The notes: generated from the sequence alone by a model not told the origin. Shown: positions 26,325-35,738, counted from the first letter of the stretch. The stretch is DNA of 64,000 nt from Peptoclostridium litorale DSM 5388 (GCF_900141635.1 NZ_FSRH01000001.1:248001-312000), one strand, 5' to 3'. Translations and numbers: made by a program.

Positions 26325-28256
26325 TCAACCTTCCATATCCCTTACAAGTTCAACCGCAACCTCACTTATGTGCTGTCCCTTTAATGTAACTTTATCTATT
26401 GCACTTGATATGTCTGATATTTTTTCATTTATTACAGACACCCTTTTTTCAAGTTCATTTGAAACATTCATAACCTGCTGCATATAGACCATTATAGCTT
26501 CTTCATCATTTTTAGTGGATACAGCAAGATTCTTTGTATTTTCTGAAAGATTTTTAATTTCCCCGGCTACCACGTTAAATCCCCTGCCGCTTTCACCGGC
26601 ACGTGCAGCTTCTATAGATGCATTTAGCGAGAGAAGGTTCGTATTCTCTGCTATTTCAACAATCTCATTTGTAGCAGTTGCAAATTTATCAAGCTTTTCC
26701 TTGGCTCCATCAATACTGGCTCTTAGTCTTCTTGCTCTTTCGTTTATGTCTGAAATTTCATGGACAATATTTTCAACATTTTGGGATGATTTTTCACTTT
26801 CCTCAAATAGCGCTTTTATTGTATTTGTTATGTCCTCAACTGACATTTTTAATATATCTATTCTTTCAAGTCTTTCCTGGCTGAGAATTTCCATTTCATT
26901 TAACAATCCATTTAGCTCTTCATTTTTGTCATTTATCATTTTCTTTTCAACATTCAACTCTTCTTTGTTATATCTTATGCAATTTGATGGATCATTCAAT
27001 CCGTTAAATACAGCCCTTGCCATTAGCTTGCAGCTGTTGTATCCGCATGCATTACAGTTCACGTTCTTGTCCAAATCAGTATTTTTATGCATCATAGAAT
27101 ATACATTGTCGTAGTCATTTATTGAAGGCTCACTGATATCTTTTATGCCCTTGTGCGATTTGTCCGTGTAAGCCCTCCTAAAGTCACTTATTCTCAATTT
27201 TTTGTCGAAAAATTTGTACAGCTCGTCTATTTTTCTTCTTAGTTTCCACTTGCTTTTCTCATTTGACTTTTTGTCTTTTATGTTGTTGAATTTAAAATCC
27301 ACATCATCAATCGAAAGCTCTTTAGAAGTCCCCGTTCCCAGATTGCAGCCAAAACTACAGTTCAATACGTCAACCAAGAGAGGTGTCTGTCTCTTAGATT
27401 CTCTCCTCTTTGCGTATTCATCAATATATTCATATGCGTGGATACCCTCTATCTGTCGTATCCAAGCCTTATCAATTTTGAGGCTTATGTTTTCCTTTAG
27501 TCCACCGGGCCTTGAATACAAAAATCCCATGCTGCAGGGTGGATTGTCAAATTCGACCTCTCTGCAGCTTGAAACGTCAATCTTGTTTTCTGCAATGTAG
27601 TCGATTAATTTGCTGAAAGTAACATTGTACTGAATAAGTCCCGAAGTGTTTTCATCTCTTATCTCATCAACCTTTGCAATGCATGGGGATATGAATGCAA
27701 TACCATCAGTTGTCTTTTGGTACTTTTTTAAATAAATCGCGGTGCATATCATTGGGCTATGTATAGGAGAGAGGTAATCAATAAGCGCAGGTCTATATTT
27801 TTCAATATAATTGACTATCACAGGACATGGCTGTGCTATTACAGACTGTATATTTTCCTCATTTATAACTTTCAAATGAGCCCAGGTCGTTATGTCCGCG
27901 CCAAACGATACATCATACACCAGGTTTACCCCCAGAGCCTTTAAAAAGCCCAATACCTTCTTATAATTTTCAAAATTTGCACGTATTGCAGGAGCTGCAA
28001 TCACTGTTATTTTCTTGCCTTTTTTCAGATCTTCAAACAATCTGGCCGTATCGTCATAATAATCCCTTGCGCTGTGGTCACATATGTCTATGCATCTGCC
28101 ACACTTTATGCATTTTTCATTTTCAATTTTTATCTTGCTGTTTCCAAGCTCGTCCACTTCCGCCTTATTTGCTTCGTGTGTGGGACACACGGCCAGGCAT
28201 TTGTTACAGCCTACACAGAGGTCAGTGCATGTGAAAATTATATCCTTATTTTCCAA
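26325..28256 (-). CDS. Soluble chemoreceptor with [FeFe]-hydrogenase-like sensor domain
   Basis: A 643-residue protein with no membrane segment. Residues 10-60 carry two 4Fe-4S ferredoxin motifs. Residues about 80-320 are a [FeFe]-hydrogenase H-cluster domain with all four cubane cysteines: QPCP (C144), SPCIAK (C192), and C300/C304 in LNCSFGC. The proton-relay cysteine that normally precedes the first ligand is Pro143. A further Fe-S motif (CNACGYNSC) lies near residue 402. Residues about 480-643 are a methyl-accepting chemotaxis signalling hairpin ([21 protein letters not shown]). It probably senses H2 or redox state. The start is TTG behind GGGAGG. Confidence 0.88.
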   Translation of the reverse strand: MENKDIIFTCTDLCVGCNKCLAVCPTHEANKAEVDELGNSKIKIENEKCIKCGRCIDICDHSARDYYDDTARLFEDLKKGKKITVIAAPAIRANFENYKKVLGFLKALGVNLVYDVSFGADITTWAHLKVINEENIQSVIAQPCPVIVNYIEKYRPALIDYLSPIHSPMICTAIYLKKYQKTTDGIAFISPCIAKVDEIRDENTSGLIQYNVTFSKLIDYIAENKIDVSSCREVEFDNPPCSMGFLYSRPGGLKENISLKIDKAWIRQIEGIHAYEYIDEYAKRRESKRQTPLLVDVLNCSFGCNLGTGTSKELSIDDVDFKFNNIKDKKSNEKSKWKLRRKIDELYKFFDKKLRISDFRRAYTDKSHKGIKDISEPSINDYDNVYSMMHKNTDLDKNVNCNACGYNSCKLMARAVFNGLNDPSNCIRYNKEELNVEKKMINDKNEELNGLLNEMEILSQERLERIDILKMSVEDITNTIKALFEESEKSSQNVENIVHEISDINERARRLRASIDGAKEKLDKFATATNEIVEIAENTNLLSLNASIEAARAGESGRGFNVVAGEIKNLSENTKNLAVSTKNDEEAIMVYMQQVMNVSNELEKRVSVINEKISDISSAIDKVTLKGQHISEVAVELVRDMEG

Positions 28257-28513
28257 TTTTTGCCTCCCTTTCAGTCACCCGTCCTTATTATTCGTCAAAA
28301 AAATACAAAATTCATCAGAAAGTTTAATAAATTGACACCATTTCATTTTACCACTTCAATATATAAAAGAAAATACATTGTTATTTTATTTTCAAGGTCG
28401 ATTTCACAAATGGCTCTGTTTAAAAATAATGTTGAAATTTAATATTTTTGAAGTTTTTGCTAAATGAGGGTATAATAAGAACATATATTCGTTTTCAGAA
28501 GGAGGTTCTTGCT

Positions 28514-29575
28514 ATGCTATCATATGATTCAGTAATGGATGACATCAAAAAACTAAGTCCATCGGATAAAGAGAAATTAATAAATTTTTTTGAACAGGTG
28601 CTCACTTTTAGAACTCATATCGACGGCGTAGCCGATGAAATCAAGGAGAACCGCTTCTCAAAGGGAAAGGTCTGTCCACACTGCGGACATCACGAAGTAT
28701 CCAGAAACGGCAAATACAAACCAAAAAGCTCTTCCGAATATAGGCAAAGGTACATATGCAAAAATCCTGACTGCAAAAGAACTTTTACTGACTTTACAAG
28801 GTCTCCAATGTATTCAAGCAAGAACTCCCTGAATAAGTGGCTAATCTACGCCAAGTGCATGATTAGTGGGCTGTCTCTGCGAAAATGCGTTGAGCATGTT
28901 GACATAAGCCTGCCTACGGCTTTTTACTGGAGACATAAGCTTCTCGATGCCATAAGGCTTTTCATGGGAAAAGGCATAGTTGGCGGCATCATCGAAGTTG
29001 ATGAAACCTACTTTGCAGAAAGCTTCAAGGGTAATCATAAGAAAAGCAACCACTTTAAAATGCCAAGAAAGTCACGCAAGCGTGGAAAACAGTCAACTGT
29101 TAGAGGTATCTCTAATGAGCTGGTTTGTGTTGTTTGTGCAATTGATAGAATGGGAAACATATTTGCAGAACTTGCTTGCAAGGGTAGGGTAAAGACTTCC
29201 AACCTTGAAAGTATGTTCAACGAGAGTATTGAAGAAAATTCAATACTTTGCACCGATTCGCACCCGAGCTACATAAAGTTCACACAAAACCTTTGCATAG
29301 AACATCAGCGAATCAAGTCTGGTAAGCATAAAGAAGGCATATACCATATACAGCACATTAACGCTTTCCACAGCACTTTGAAGAACTAGATTAGAGGGCT
29401 TAAAGGTGTTGCTACAAAGTATCTCGTGAACTACCTCTATTGGTTCAAATGGCTCCAGTTTTTCAAGAGCGAAAAGGACATTGTTAAAAGCAAGAACCTC
29501 ATTGTGCATTCCAGTGCGGCCCATTCAGACACTAAAATAGCAGATTTCAAGTACAGAAGACCTATCTATGCTTAA
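28514..29575 (+). pseudogene. IS1595-type transposase interrupted by an amber codon
   Basis: The frame opens at ATG 28514 behind AGAAGGAGG. It encodes a zinc-ribbon (CPHCGHH and CKNPDCKR), then the ISXO2-like DDE domain with GGIIEVDETYFAES and CTDSHPSY. A TAG at 29387-29389 stops the frame after HINAFHSTLKN. The same frame continues to TAA at 29573-29575 with RGLKGVATKYLVNYLYWF, the normal family end. TAG most simply replaces a Trp codon. Terminal inverted repeats were not recognised with confidence. The element marks the border of an AT-rich segment. Confidence 0.85.
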
Positions 29576-29990
29576 TACATATAAAGTGATGGCATTTAAA
29601 TTGTCTCCTGTTATTATGATAATATTGAGGACAGTCACAATAGTAATATATGGCACATCAGTAAACCGACTATCTAGGGCGAAAATACATACATTGTTTT
29701 CTTATAGACTCGTAATATAGCGAATTTATTATATGACGATCTCCTTCTCTATAGTCATTTTTGAAATACATCAAGCTGACAAAATACTTGAATTAGACAA
29801 TGTTGACTATATTCGTATAAGCGTATATCATGAAACTAGTAAGAATTTAAATTAATAGGGGAGCTCTGCAATGAATAGACCAATTTAAAACACCTACAAT
29901 TTATAAAAAATATATAAGCAAACAGAATTTAGCATATTTACCTATGCTTATTTAGTTGTGTTTTTTATGAAATTTTGGAGGTGTTTTAAA
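29576..29990. other. AT-rich intergenic region after the transposase
   Basis: No intact gene is seen. A short open frame ending at TAA near 29855 (FEIHQADKILELDNVDYIRI) looks like the tail of a lost gene but has no start and was not recognised. The right part (29881-29993) folds as a long inverted repeat that includes the ribosome site of the next gene. Confidence 0.45.
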
Positions 29991-29993
29991 TTG
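29881..29993 (+). repeat. Imperfect inverted repeat burying the MFS gene ribosome site
   Basis: The left arm CAATTTAAAACACCT (29881-29895) is the reverse complement of AGGTGTTTTAAATTG (29979-29993), and pairing continues with TTTATAAAAAA against TTTTTTATGAAA; inner arms ATAAGCA and TGCTTAT pair again. The right arm contains the Shine-Dalgarno GGAGGT and the TTG start of the MFS gene, so the folded RNA would hide both. It may be a control hairpin or the relic of a small palindromic insertion. Confidence 0.6.
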
Positions 29994-31175
29994 AATAAGA
30001 TGAGAAATATCTATTTGATGTATGTCATTGTGTTTTTGCAGGGTTTTGTCTTTTATGGTCCCGTAGCTACACTGTTCAGACAGGCTAGGGGTCTTTCTAT
30101 GTCTGAAATATTTTTTATAGAATCTATATCTTGGGTGCTTATGATTATTTTGGAGGTCCCATGGGGATGGTTTTCGGATCGGTTTGGATACAAGAAAACA
30201 CTTGTGCTTGCTAACATTTTATTCTTTGTATCGAAAATAGTTTTTTACATGTCGCATTCATTTGGGATGTTTTTATTTGAACGGGTGTTGCTTTCAGTTG
30301 TGATGTCAGGACTTTCAGGTTGTGATATAGCACTAATATATTCTTCCATAAAAGAGAATGAAGTACAGAATGTGTTTGGAAGGTACAGTGCTTTTGGAAC
30401 ACTTGGATTTTTTATGGCGTGTATTAGTAGTTCATTCATAATACCAATTTCACTTGAATTTACGGCGCTATTTACCATATTTCCGTATGCGCTTGCGGCA
30501 ATTTTAAGTTTATTTTTGGAGGAAGTTAAGGACTTCAAAAAGGAGAGTCCTAAATTCCGTGAAAGCTTTACGCAAGCATTTAAGGATACATCCATAATTA
30601 TTTTCATTATATCTATAGGACTTGTAATGGAAGTATTCCAAGCTGTAACGGTATTTTTAAACCAATCCCAATATTTAAAAAGTGGCATAGATCCAAGATA
30701 TTTTGGAGCCATATTGGCAAGTGTACAGATGATAAGGTTGTTTTCTGCAAAATCGGATAACATGAGTAAAAAATTTGGAAATACAGGGGCCATAATAATA
30801 TTGAATGCCACTATGGTGATTAGCTGTGTTATATTGATTTTTACATCTAATGCGATTCTAAGTATCATATCAGTTACTTTCATATCGCTTTGTGCAGCGC
30901 TTATTGGGCCCATAGAGACAGATATAAAAAACAAGCATATACGAGTATCAAGTAGGGCTACAATACTCTCTATATATTCAATGAGCAGTGGAATGATATC
31001 TTCACTGGGAAATGTCATAATCGGAAAGGCTGCAGATTATTCTATTGAGATGGGATTTGCTACCTGTTGTGCAATGAGTATTTTGGGACTTGCTTTAATG
31101 CTTATTTATCATAGAAACACCAGTCAAAATTCAGTTGAGATTCTTATGGAATTAAAAAATAATAAATCAGTTTAA
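29991..31175 (+). CDS. MFS transporter
   Basis: About 394 residues with roughly twelve hydrophobic segments. The MFS motif between helices 2 and 3 is present as GWFSDRFGYKKT near residue 60. Substrate not recognised. The start chosen is TTG 29991 with GGAGGTG eight bases upstream; an ATG follows at 30000. The gene looks richer in A and T than the cobalamin genes and sits next to an insertion sequence, which suggests recent acquisition. It is followed after 32 bases by a cyclase-family gene, probably co-transcribed. Confidence 0.8.
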   Translation: MNKMRNIYLMYVIVFLQGFVFYGPVATLFRQARGLSMSEIFFIESISWVLMIILEVPWGWFSDRFGYKKTLVLANILFFVSKIVFYMSHSFGMFLFERVLLSVVMSGLSGCDIALIYSSIKENEVQNVFGRYSAFGTLGFFMACISSSFIIPISLEFTALFTIFPYALAAILSLFLEEVKDFKKESPKFRESFTQAFKDTSIIIFIISIGLVMEVFQAVTVFLNQSQYLKSGIDPRYFGAILASVQMIRLFSAKSDNMSKKFGNTGAIIILNATMVISCVILIFTSNAILSIISVTFISLCAALIGPIETDIKNKHIRVSSRATILSIYSMSSGMISSLGNVIIGKAADYSIEMGFATCCAMSILGLALMLIYHRNTSQNSVEILMELKNNKSV

Positions 31176-31207
31176 TCTTGGAGACATGGGATAATTAGAA
31201 GGTCGCA

Positions 31208-31765
31208 ATGTTAATAGATATAACAACTGTTGTTCCAAATAACAGTCCTTTAATTGCCTGGGCAAAGTCACAGGACAATCAGCATGTAGCGATGGGACAT
31301 GTTGGAACACATCTCGATACTTACGAAAAAAGCAATATACCGTTAGAATATTTTAAAAGCAAAGGCATACTGTTTGATGTGCGTGATAAAGCAGAAGTTT
31401 TTACTGATGATATTGAAATAAGCAAAATCAACAAAGGTGATTTTGTAATATTCAGAACAGGTCAAATTGAAAAATATGCTTATAGAGCCAAGGAATATTT
31501 TAATGATCACCCTCAACTATCAAAAGAGCTGATACAGGCATTGATAGAGAAACAAATCCACTTTATCGGAATGGATTGTGCTGGTATTCGACAGCACTTA
31601 GAACATGAAGAAGCTGACAGGTTGTGTGAACAAGGTAAGATTTATGTTATTGAAAATTTGTGCAACTTAGCCAAAATCGTTGATGCTGATTTTACTGTTT
31701 ATACAATGTGGCTAGAAGATGAAGAAATGACAGGATTAAAATGCAGAGTTTTGATTGAACAGTAG
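31208..31765 (+). CDS. Cyclase-family (kynurenine formamidase-like) hydrolase
   Basis: A 185-residue member of the metal-dependent cyclase/formamidase family (PF04199 type). It has the metal-binding HVGTHLDT motif near residue 37 and a later FIGMDCAGI segment. The family hydrolyses N-formylkynurenine, isatin or similar cyclic amides; which one applies is unknown. With the MFS gene upstream it may form a small uptake/efflux and hydrolysis unit. GAAGG precedes the ATG. Confidence 0.75.
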   Translation: MLIDITTVVPNNSPLIAWAKSQDNQHVAMGHVGTHLDTYEKSNIPLEYFKSKGILFDVRDKAEVFTDDIEISKINKGDFVIFRTGQIEKYAYRAKEYFNDHPQLSKELIQALIEKQIHFIGMDCAGIRQHLEHEEADRLCEQGKIYVIENLCNLAKIVDADFTVYTMWLEDEEMTGLKCRVLIEQ

Positions 31766-31846
31766 TAGATTCAAAAGATGAGCATAATCTTCAGTCTGAA
31801 TTACAATATATTCTTCTTAAACTACGCAATAGGAACAAAAGACGAA

Positions 31847-31875
31847 TTAAGGGAATCTCAAAGAGATTCCCTTAA
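31847..31875 (+). terminator. Perfect 13-bp hairpin after the cyclase gene
   Basis: TTAAGGGAATCTC and GAGATTCCCTTAA form a 13-pair perfect stem with an AAA loop, 82 bases after the cyclase stop. Only AATTT follows, so termination would be weak. Confidence 0.55.
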
Positions 31876-31920
31876 AATTTCCATTATATCAACATTATTC
31901 TTAAACACAGCCTCACAAAT

Positions 31921-31961
31921 AAATACCCCGGGCACAATACAGTATTGCGCCCGGGGTATTT
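31921..31961. terminator. Bidirectional terminator
   Basis: AAATACCCCGGGC plus CAATAC pairs with GTATTG plus GCCCGGGGTATTT, giving a 19-pair stem with one mismatch. T-rich ends exist on both sides. It lies directly after the stop of the GDT1-type gene and faces the convergent cyclase gene. Confidence 0.8.
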
Positions 31962-31962
31962 T

Positions 31963-33006
31963 CTATAGACTCTTTTTATTCAAAAGCTTTTCAAGAACCT
32001 CTCTTATCCTGTTTACAGATTCAACTTCGGACTCTTTTCCATTGCCCTTTTCGTGCGGGCTGTTCTCCAGAAAATCAACTGTCAAATCAAGCGCCTTTTC
32101 CACCTCTTCTCTGTCGAAATCCTTTTCAAGACTCTTTTCAAACACGTCCAGATCGGCCACAAGATTTTCGGCATTTTCGTCGTCTATGCTCTTTATAAGC
32201 AGCTTGGTGTACCCTATTATGCATTTGTCTCCTTCGCATTTTCCGCATCTCCCACTGCCAAGGCATATGGTTTCAACCTTTTCATGTATGTTGTGGTAGT
32301 AATTATAAAGCTCCTGGGACTTTTCCCTGAAAAGCGACACCTTTCCTGCCTTCTTCATGGCAATAAGCGGCTTCGAAGCCCAAAATATCAGAATAGCCAA
32401 GGCTCCCATAAATGCAGCCAGATTTGTTCCCGTAAGATATTGCCTTGGAACCGCAGTATACAGCTTTGCAATACCAAATATCATGAATATGCATGCAGAA
32501 GCCACCTTTATTGTAGTTTCTGGAACCTTTTTCCCAAGCCTACTTCCTATTATTATTCCAAAACCTCCCGTTATTACCATTCCCGTAACAGTTCCCATTA
32601 GAATGAAAATCGGAAAAACCGCATCAGAGGCCAGGGTTATAGCGGCAAGCTGGGTCTTGTCTCCAAGCTCCCCTATGAAAAAAGCCGTTGCAACAGTGGC
32701 CACGGGGCCGTACTTTTCACTTGCACCCTCCTCTTCTTCGTCCTCCGTCGCCCTTAGCGTCCAAAGCGCAAACCCTATGAATAAAATGCCAGCAATAGTC
32801 TGTACAATGCCTATGGGCATGAATTTTGAAACATACGATCCGAAAATAACGGCAAGCCCGTGGTTTAAGAATGATCCTATGAAAATCCCCATAAGCACCT
32901 TTTTCACATTGTATTTTGTGGCGAAGGCCATTGCTAGAATCTGAGTCTTATCTCCCATCTCCGCCATAATTATAAGTATCAGCGATTTTATAAATTCTCC
33001 AAACAT
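31963..33006 (-). CDS. GDT1/TMEM165 (UPF0016) cation transporter with C-terminal extension
   Basis: A 347-residue protein. The first 215 residues hold six to seven membrane segments with the two family motifs EMGDKTQ near residue 15 and ELGDKTQ near residue 114. The family exports Mn2+ or exchanges Mn2+/Ca2+ for H+. Residues about 225-347 are a charged soluble tail with the cysteine cluster C-X5-C-X2-C-X4-C (CLGSGRCGKCEGDKC), absent from short family members. ATG 33006 follows AGGGAGG. The manganese riboswitch upstream supports a Mn2+ efflux role. Confidence 0.85.
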   Translation of the reverse strand: MFGEFIKSLILIIMAEMGDKTQILAMAFATKYNVKKVLMGIFIGSFLNHGLAVIFGSYVSKFMPIGIVQTIAGILFIGFALWTLRATEDEEEEGASEKYGPVATVATAFFIGELGDKTQLAAITLASDAVFPIFILMGTVTGMVITGGFGIIIGSRLGKKVPETTIKVASACIFMIFGIAKLYTAVPRQYLTGTNLAAFMGALAILIFWASKPLIAMKKAGKVSLFREKSQELYNYYHNIHEKVETICLGSGRCGKCEGDKCIIGYTKLLIKSIDDENAENLVADLDVFEKSLEKDFDREEVEKALDLTVDFLENSPHEKGNGKESEVESVNRIREVLEKLLNKKSL

Positions 33007-33063
33007 TGCATCCTCCCTATTGTATTTTATTTTTGCATAATTGAATCTGGCTTTCTTGCTGCA

Positions 33064-33138
33064 TAAAAAAAGCGAGATTCTTAGATCAAAAAACATTCAT
33101 GCAGGCGCAAAAATGCTCACTGATCTAAAAGTCTCGCT
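33064..33138 (-). terminator. Riboswitch-controlled terminator
   Basis: On the minus strand AGCGAGACTTTTAGATCA pairs with TGATCTAAGAATCTCGCT, followed by seven T residues. The stem has a large internal loop. It lies between the yybP-ykoY aptamer and the transporter gene. Confidence 0.85.
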
Positions 33139-33149
33139 TCATCTGAAAA

Positions 33150-33232
33150 ATTCAGGCGCAAATAGGACCAGGATTTCTCCAGTATGTTGACCCTATTTAT
33201 GGCTCAAAGCCACAGCTACTCCCTCTTAGCCA
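33150..33232 (-). promoter_or_regulatory. yybP-ykoY manganese riboswitch
   Basis: On the minus strand GAGGGAGTAGCTGTGGCTTTGA is followed by GGGTCAACATACTGGAGAAA and TCCTGGTCC, the conserved three-way-junction elements of the yybP-ykoY aptamer (GGGAGTAGC and GTCAACA). The class binds Mn2+ and usually turns on exporters such as this gene. Confidence 0.88.
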
Positions 33233-33325
33233 TATAAATATATCATATATTCATATATTTATCAATACTTTGCAGGTATTCTAATCTAATTCCTGCAAGT
33301 TTGACCATTTCCAATACTTAAAATT

Positions 33326-33374
33326 AAAAAGCCTGGAATTGTATCTTTTTAAATAGAACAATTCCAGGCTTTTT
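33326..33374 (-). terminator. Terminator of the NhaC antiporter gene
   Basis: GCCTGGAATTGT (33331-33342) and ACAATTCCAGGC (33358-33369) form a 12-pair stem with A/T runs on both outer sides, 20 bases after the antiporter stop. Confidence 0.8.
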
Positions 33375-33393
33375 ACATTGCAAATCAGGCATT

Positions 33394-34851
33394 TCACTTC
33401 AATATTTCATCCGCTTTTGCATGATTTTGCTGTGCATATTCTTTAATCGATATCTTTCCCTTACTACTGTTCATTGTCAAAAGGCTGTAGCCCAGTACGG
33501 GAAATAGTATCCCGAATATGGGATTGAGCCAGTTGACTATTGCATAGGGGGCGTACTGAAACGCTGAAATTCCCAGTGCAGTGCTCATGAAAGCCCCTCC
33601 CGTTGTCCACGGAAAAAGACTTGATGTAAGCGTAGCTCCCTCTTCAAGCGCCCTTGAGAGCATTCTCGGCTGAAGATTCGCCTTTGGATATGCCTCCTTG
33701 TAAAGCTCTCCGGTAAGGACTATTCCCATATACTGCTCTCCCATTGTAGCATTTATAAATACTGCTGTCATTATGGTCATTCCAGGCAGATATTTAGGAT
33801 TTTTAACTTTTTGAAGCACCTTTTCTATTATCACATCCATTATATTGCTCTGTGCAAGAATCCCTCCAAGGCTAAGCGCCATTATTGCAAGTGAAAACGT
33901 CCACATCATGCTCTGTATGCCGCCTCTGTTTAAAAGTATATCTACAACCTCTACTCCACTTTGGGCAGAAAAACCATAGTTAAGCACCCCGAGTGATTCA
34001 ACCACACCTCTTTTTTGAACTACTATTGATATCGGAAGCGACACCACTATGCCTGTCACAAGGCTTGGTATCGCGGGAAATCTTGCTATGCTGAGTCCCA
34101 TAACTACAATAAGTGGTAAAAATACAATCACGTGCAGATTGAACGAACTCCCTATTGCATATTGAATCTGGCCTATGTGCTTCATATCGGGGCTTGTATG
34201 TGCATATTTCAGCCCCATTGTGCCGTATGCTGCAAGCGCGCACATGTATGCCGGAATTGAAGTGTAAAGCATTGCTCTTATGTGTTCATATAGACTTGAT
34301 CCAGCTATTGCAGGGCTGAGGTTTGTAGTTTCTGAAAGCGGAGACATCTTGTCTCCAAAATAAGAACCCGATATTACCATTCCTGCAACTAACGGAGCCG
34401 GTATTCCCATTCCCACCCCAACACCCATAAGCGCCACTCCCACTGTTCCGGCAGTATTCCACGAGCTTCCTATAGCCATTGATGACAACGTACATATTAT
34501 TAGTCCTGCGGGAAGAAAAAACCTGTAGCTCATTATGTCAAGCCCATAGTATATAAGCGCAGGTACCGTACCGCTTTGTACCCAAGCGCCAATTGCCATT
34601 CCTATAAGGAAAAAGAAAAATAATGCTCCCATTGCCCTTGACACTCCGTTTATCATGCTCTTTTCTATACACTCCCATGAATGTCCCAAAAGCTTTGATG
34701 CACTTGCCGCTATTACAATGCATATGAAAAGCAGTATGTGCATGTCCGCATGAAACGCCAGGAGACCTCCCATAAGAGTCGTCACTATAAGAAGCACAGT
34801 AAAAAGAGCGAATATAATAGTGGGCATTTTTATTTTGGTGTCATTTTCCAT
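33394..34851 (-). CDS. nhaC: NhaC-family Na+/H+ antiporter
   Basis: A 485-residue membrane protein with about twelve hydrophobic segments and NhaC landmarks such as SSWNTAGTVGVAL, GSYFGDKMSPLSETTNL and SLFPWTTGGAFM. Some relatives exchange malate for lactate or transport amino acids with sodium, so the exact substrate is open. AGGAGAAGG precedes the ATG. It lies next to the IclR regulator and may belong to the same fermentation set, but no GTTC-N9-GAAC-N3-GTTC site was found before it. Confidence 0.85.
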   Translation of the reverse strand: MENDTKIKMPTIIFALFTVLLIVTTLMGGLLAFHADMHILLFICIVIAASASKLLGHSWECIEKSMINGVSRAMGALFFFFLIGMAIGAWVQSGTVPALIYYGLDIMSYRFFLPAGLIICTLSSMAIGSSWNTAGTVGVALMGVGVGMGIPAPLVAGMVISGSYFGDKMSPLSETTNLSPAIAGSSLYEHIRAMLYTSIPAYMCALAAYGTMGLKYAHTSPDMKHIGQIQYAIGSSFNLHVIVFLPLIVVMGLSIARFPAIPSLVTGIVVSLPISIVVQKRGVVESLGVLNYGFSAQSGVEVVDILLNRGGIQSMMWTFSLAIMALSLGGILAQSNIMDVIIEKVLQKVKNPKYLPGMTIMTAVFINATMGEQYMGIVLTGELYKEAYPKANLQPRMLSRALEEGATLTSSLFPWTTGGAFMSTALGISAFQYAPYAIVNWLNPIFGILFPVLGYSLLTMNSSKGKISIKEYAQQNHAKADEILK

Positions 34852-34905
34852 AATCCTTCTCCTTTTCGTTTGAATATTTTGAAGATTCGGGAAATTTTGC
34901 GCTTG

Positions 34906-34937
34906 GATGCAGAAAACCCGTCGGATTTTCCGGCATC
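34906..34937. promoter_or_regulatory. 32-bp palindrome between iclR-type gene and nhaC
   Basis: GATGCAGAAAACCCG and CGGATTTTCCGGCATC form an imperfect 32-base palindrome centred on CCGTCGG. It is 55 bases upstream of nhaC and 28 bases after the regulator stop, and no U-tract follows. It may be an operator for nhaC or a weak end of the regulator transcript. Confidence 0.5.
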
Positions 34938-34964
34938 TACACTAATATACGCTTCACTTATGAC

Positions 34965-35738
34965 TTAACGCAATTTTAGGGATATCTCCTTTGCCGCCTT
35001 TTTAACCGCTCCAAGTATTGTTTCGAATTTTCCAGGCATGTTTATTCTTGAAGTTGGTCCTGAAAGACTTATTGCTGCAGCCGCCCTGTTGTTCTTATCA
35101 AGTATCGGAGCGGCTACGCATGTAAGTCCGACTTCCGCTTCTTCATTGTCCAGCGCGTATCCCTGCTTCCTGACCATTTCAAGTTCCTCGCAAAGTTGGT
35201 CCCAGTTTTTTATGGCATTTTCCGTTTTCGATGAAAAATCCACATCCTTCATCTTCTCAACCACTTCGTCCTCAGAAAATGCAAGAAGGCATTTTCCTAC
35301 GGCAGAATAGTGACTCTCACTAATTGATCCAAGCTTCGGATTTACAGTCAGCATCTGGCCCTGCTTTTCTTCCTTTATTATAAGAATAGTCTTTGGATGT
35401 TTGTAGGTTGTAGTGTCAAGAATAGAAACGTTCACTACCTCCCCAAACTCTTCTGAAAGTGCTTTTGCATAAGGCTGTATTACCTCATTGAGAGGCATTT
35501 TTTCACCTACGCTCATGCCTATCGCATAGAGCTTTATCCCGAGCCAGTACTTTCCATTTTCAGAATTTTGCTGTATGAATCCCTTGTTTTCAAGTGTGTG
35601 AAGTGTTCTGTAAATGGTACTTTTGTATATTCCAAGCTCTTTTGATATTTCAGTAACGCCCATTTCCCTTTGCTCGCGGTATAAGAGAATAAGTATGTCC
35701 AGCGCTCTGTCGACTGAGTTTATAATGTCTGAATTCAT
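34965..35738 (-). CDS. IclR-family transcriptional regulator
   Basis: A 257-residue regulator with an N-terminal winged helix (about residues 5-65: ALDILILLYREQREMGVTEI, KSTIYRTLHTLENKGFI) and a C-terminal IclR effector domain with YSAVGKCLLAF and AAISLSGPTSRI. It probably binds the three-half-site motif found upstream of the aminotransferase, ptb, buk and vor genes; this link is inferred from proximity and motif type. A half-site-like GGGGAACG lies before its own start. The effector is unknown, perhaps a branched-chain 2-oxoacid or acyl-CoA. Confidence 0.9.
   Translation of the reverse strand: MNSDIINSVDRALDILILLYREQREMGVTEISKELGIYKSTIYRTLHTLENKGFIQQNSENGKYWLGIKLYAIGMSVGEKMPLNEVIQPYAKALSEEFGEVVNVSILDTTTYKHPKTILIIKEEKQGQMLTVNPKLGSISESHYSAVGKCLLAFSEDEVVEKMKDVDFSSKTENAIKNWDQLCEELEMVRKQGYALDNEEAEVGLTCVAAPILDKNNRAAAAISLSGPTSRINMPGKFETILGAVKKAAKEISLKLR

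Noticed and set aside
29387-29389. TAG in the transposase as a pyrrolysine codon
   Set aside because: No pyl genes or methylamine methyltransferases are seen, and a Trp-to-stop change explains the case more simply.
28371-29720. Similar AAAATACAT-CATTGTT stretches on both sides of the transposase as terminal repeats
   Set aside because: The similarity is short, in direct orientation and AT-rich, so it could be chance; IS1595 ends should be inverted.
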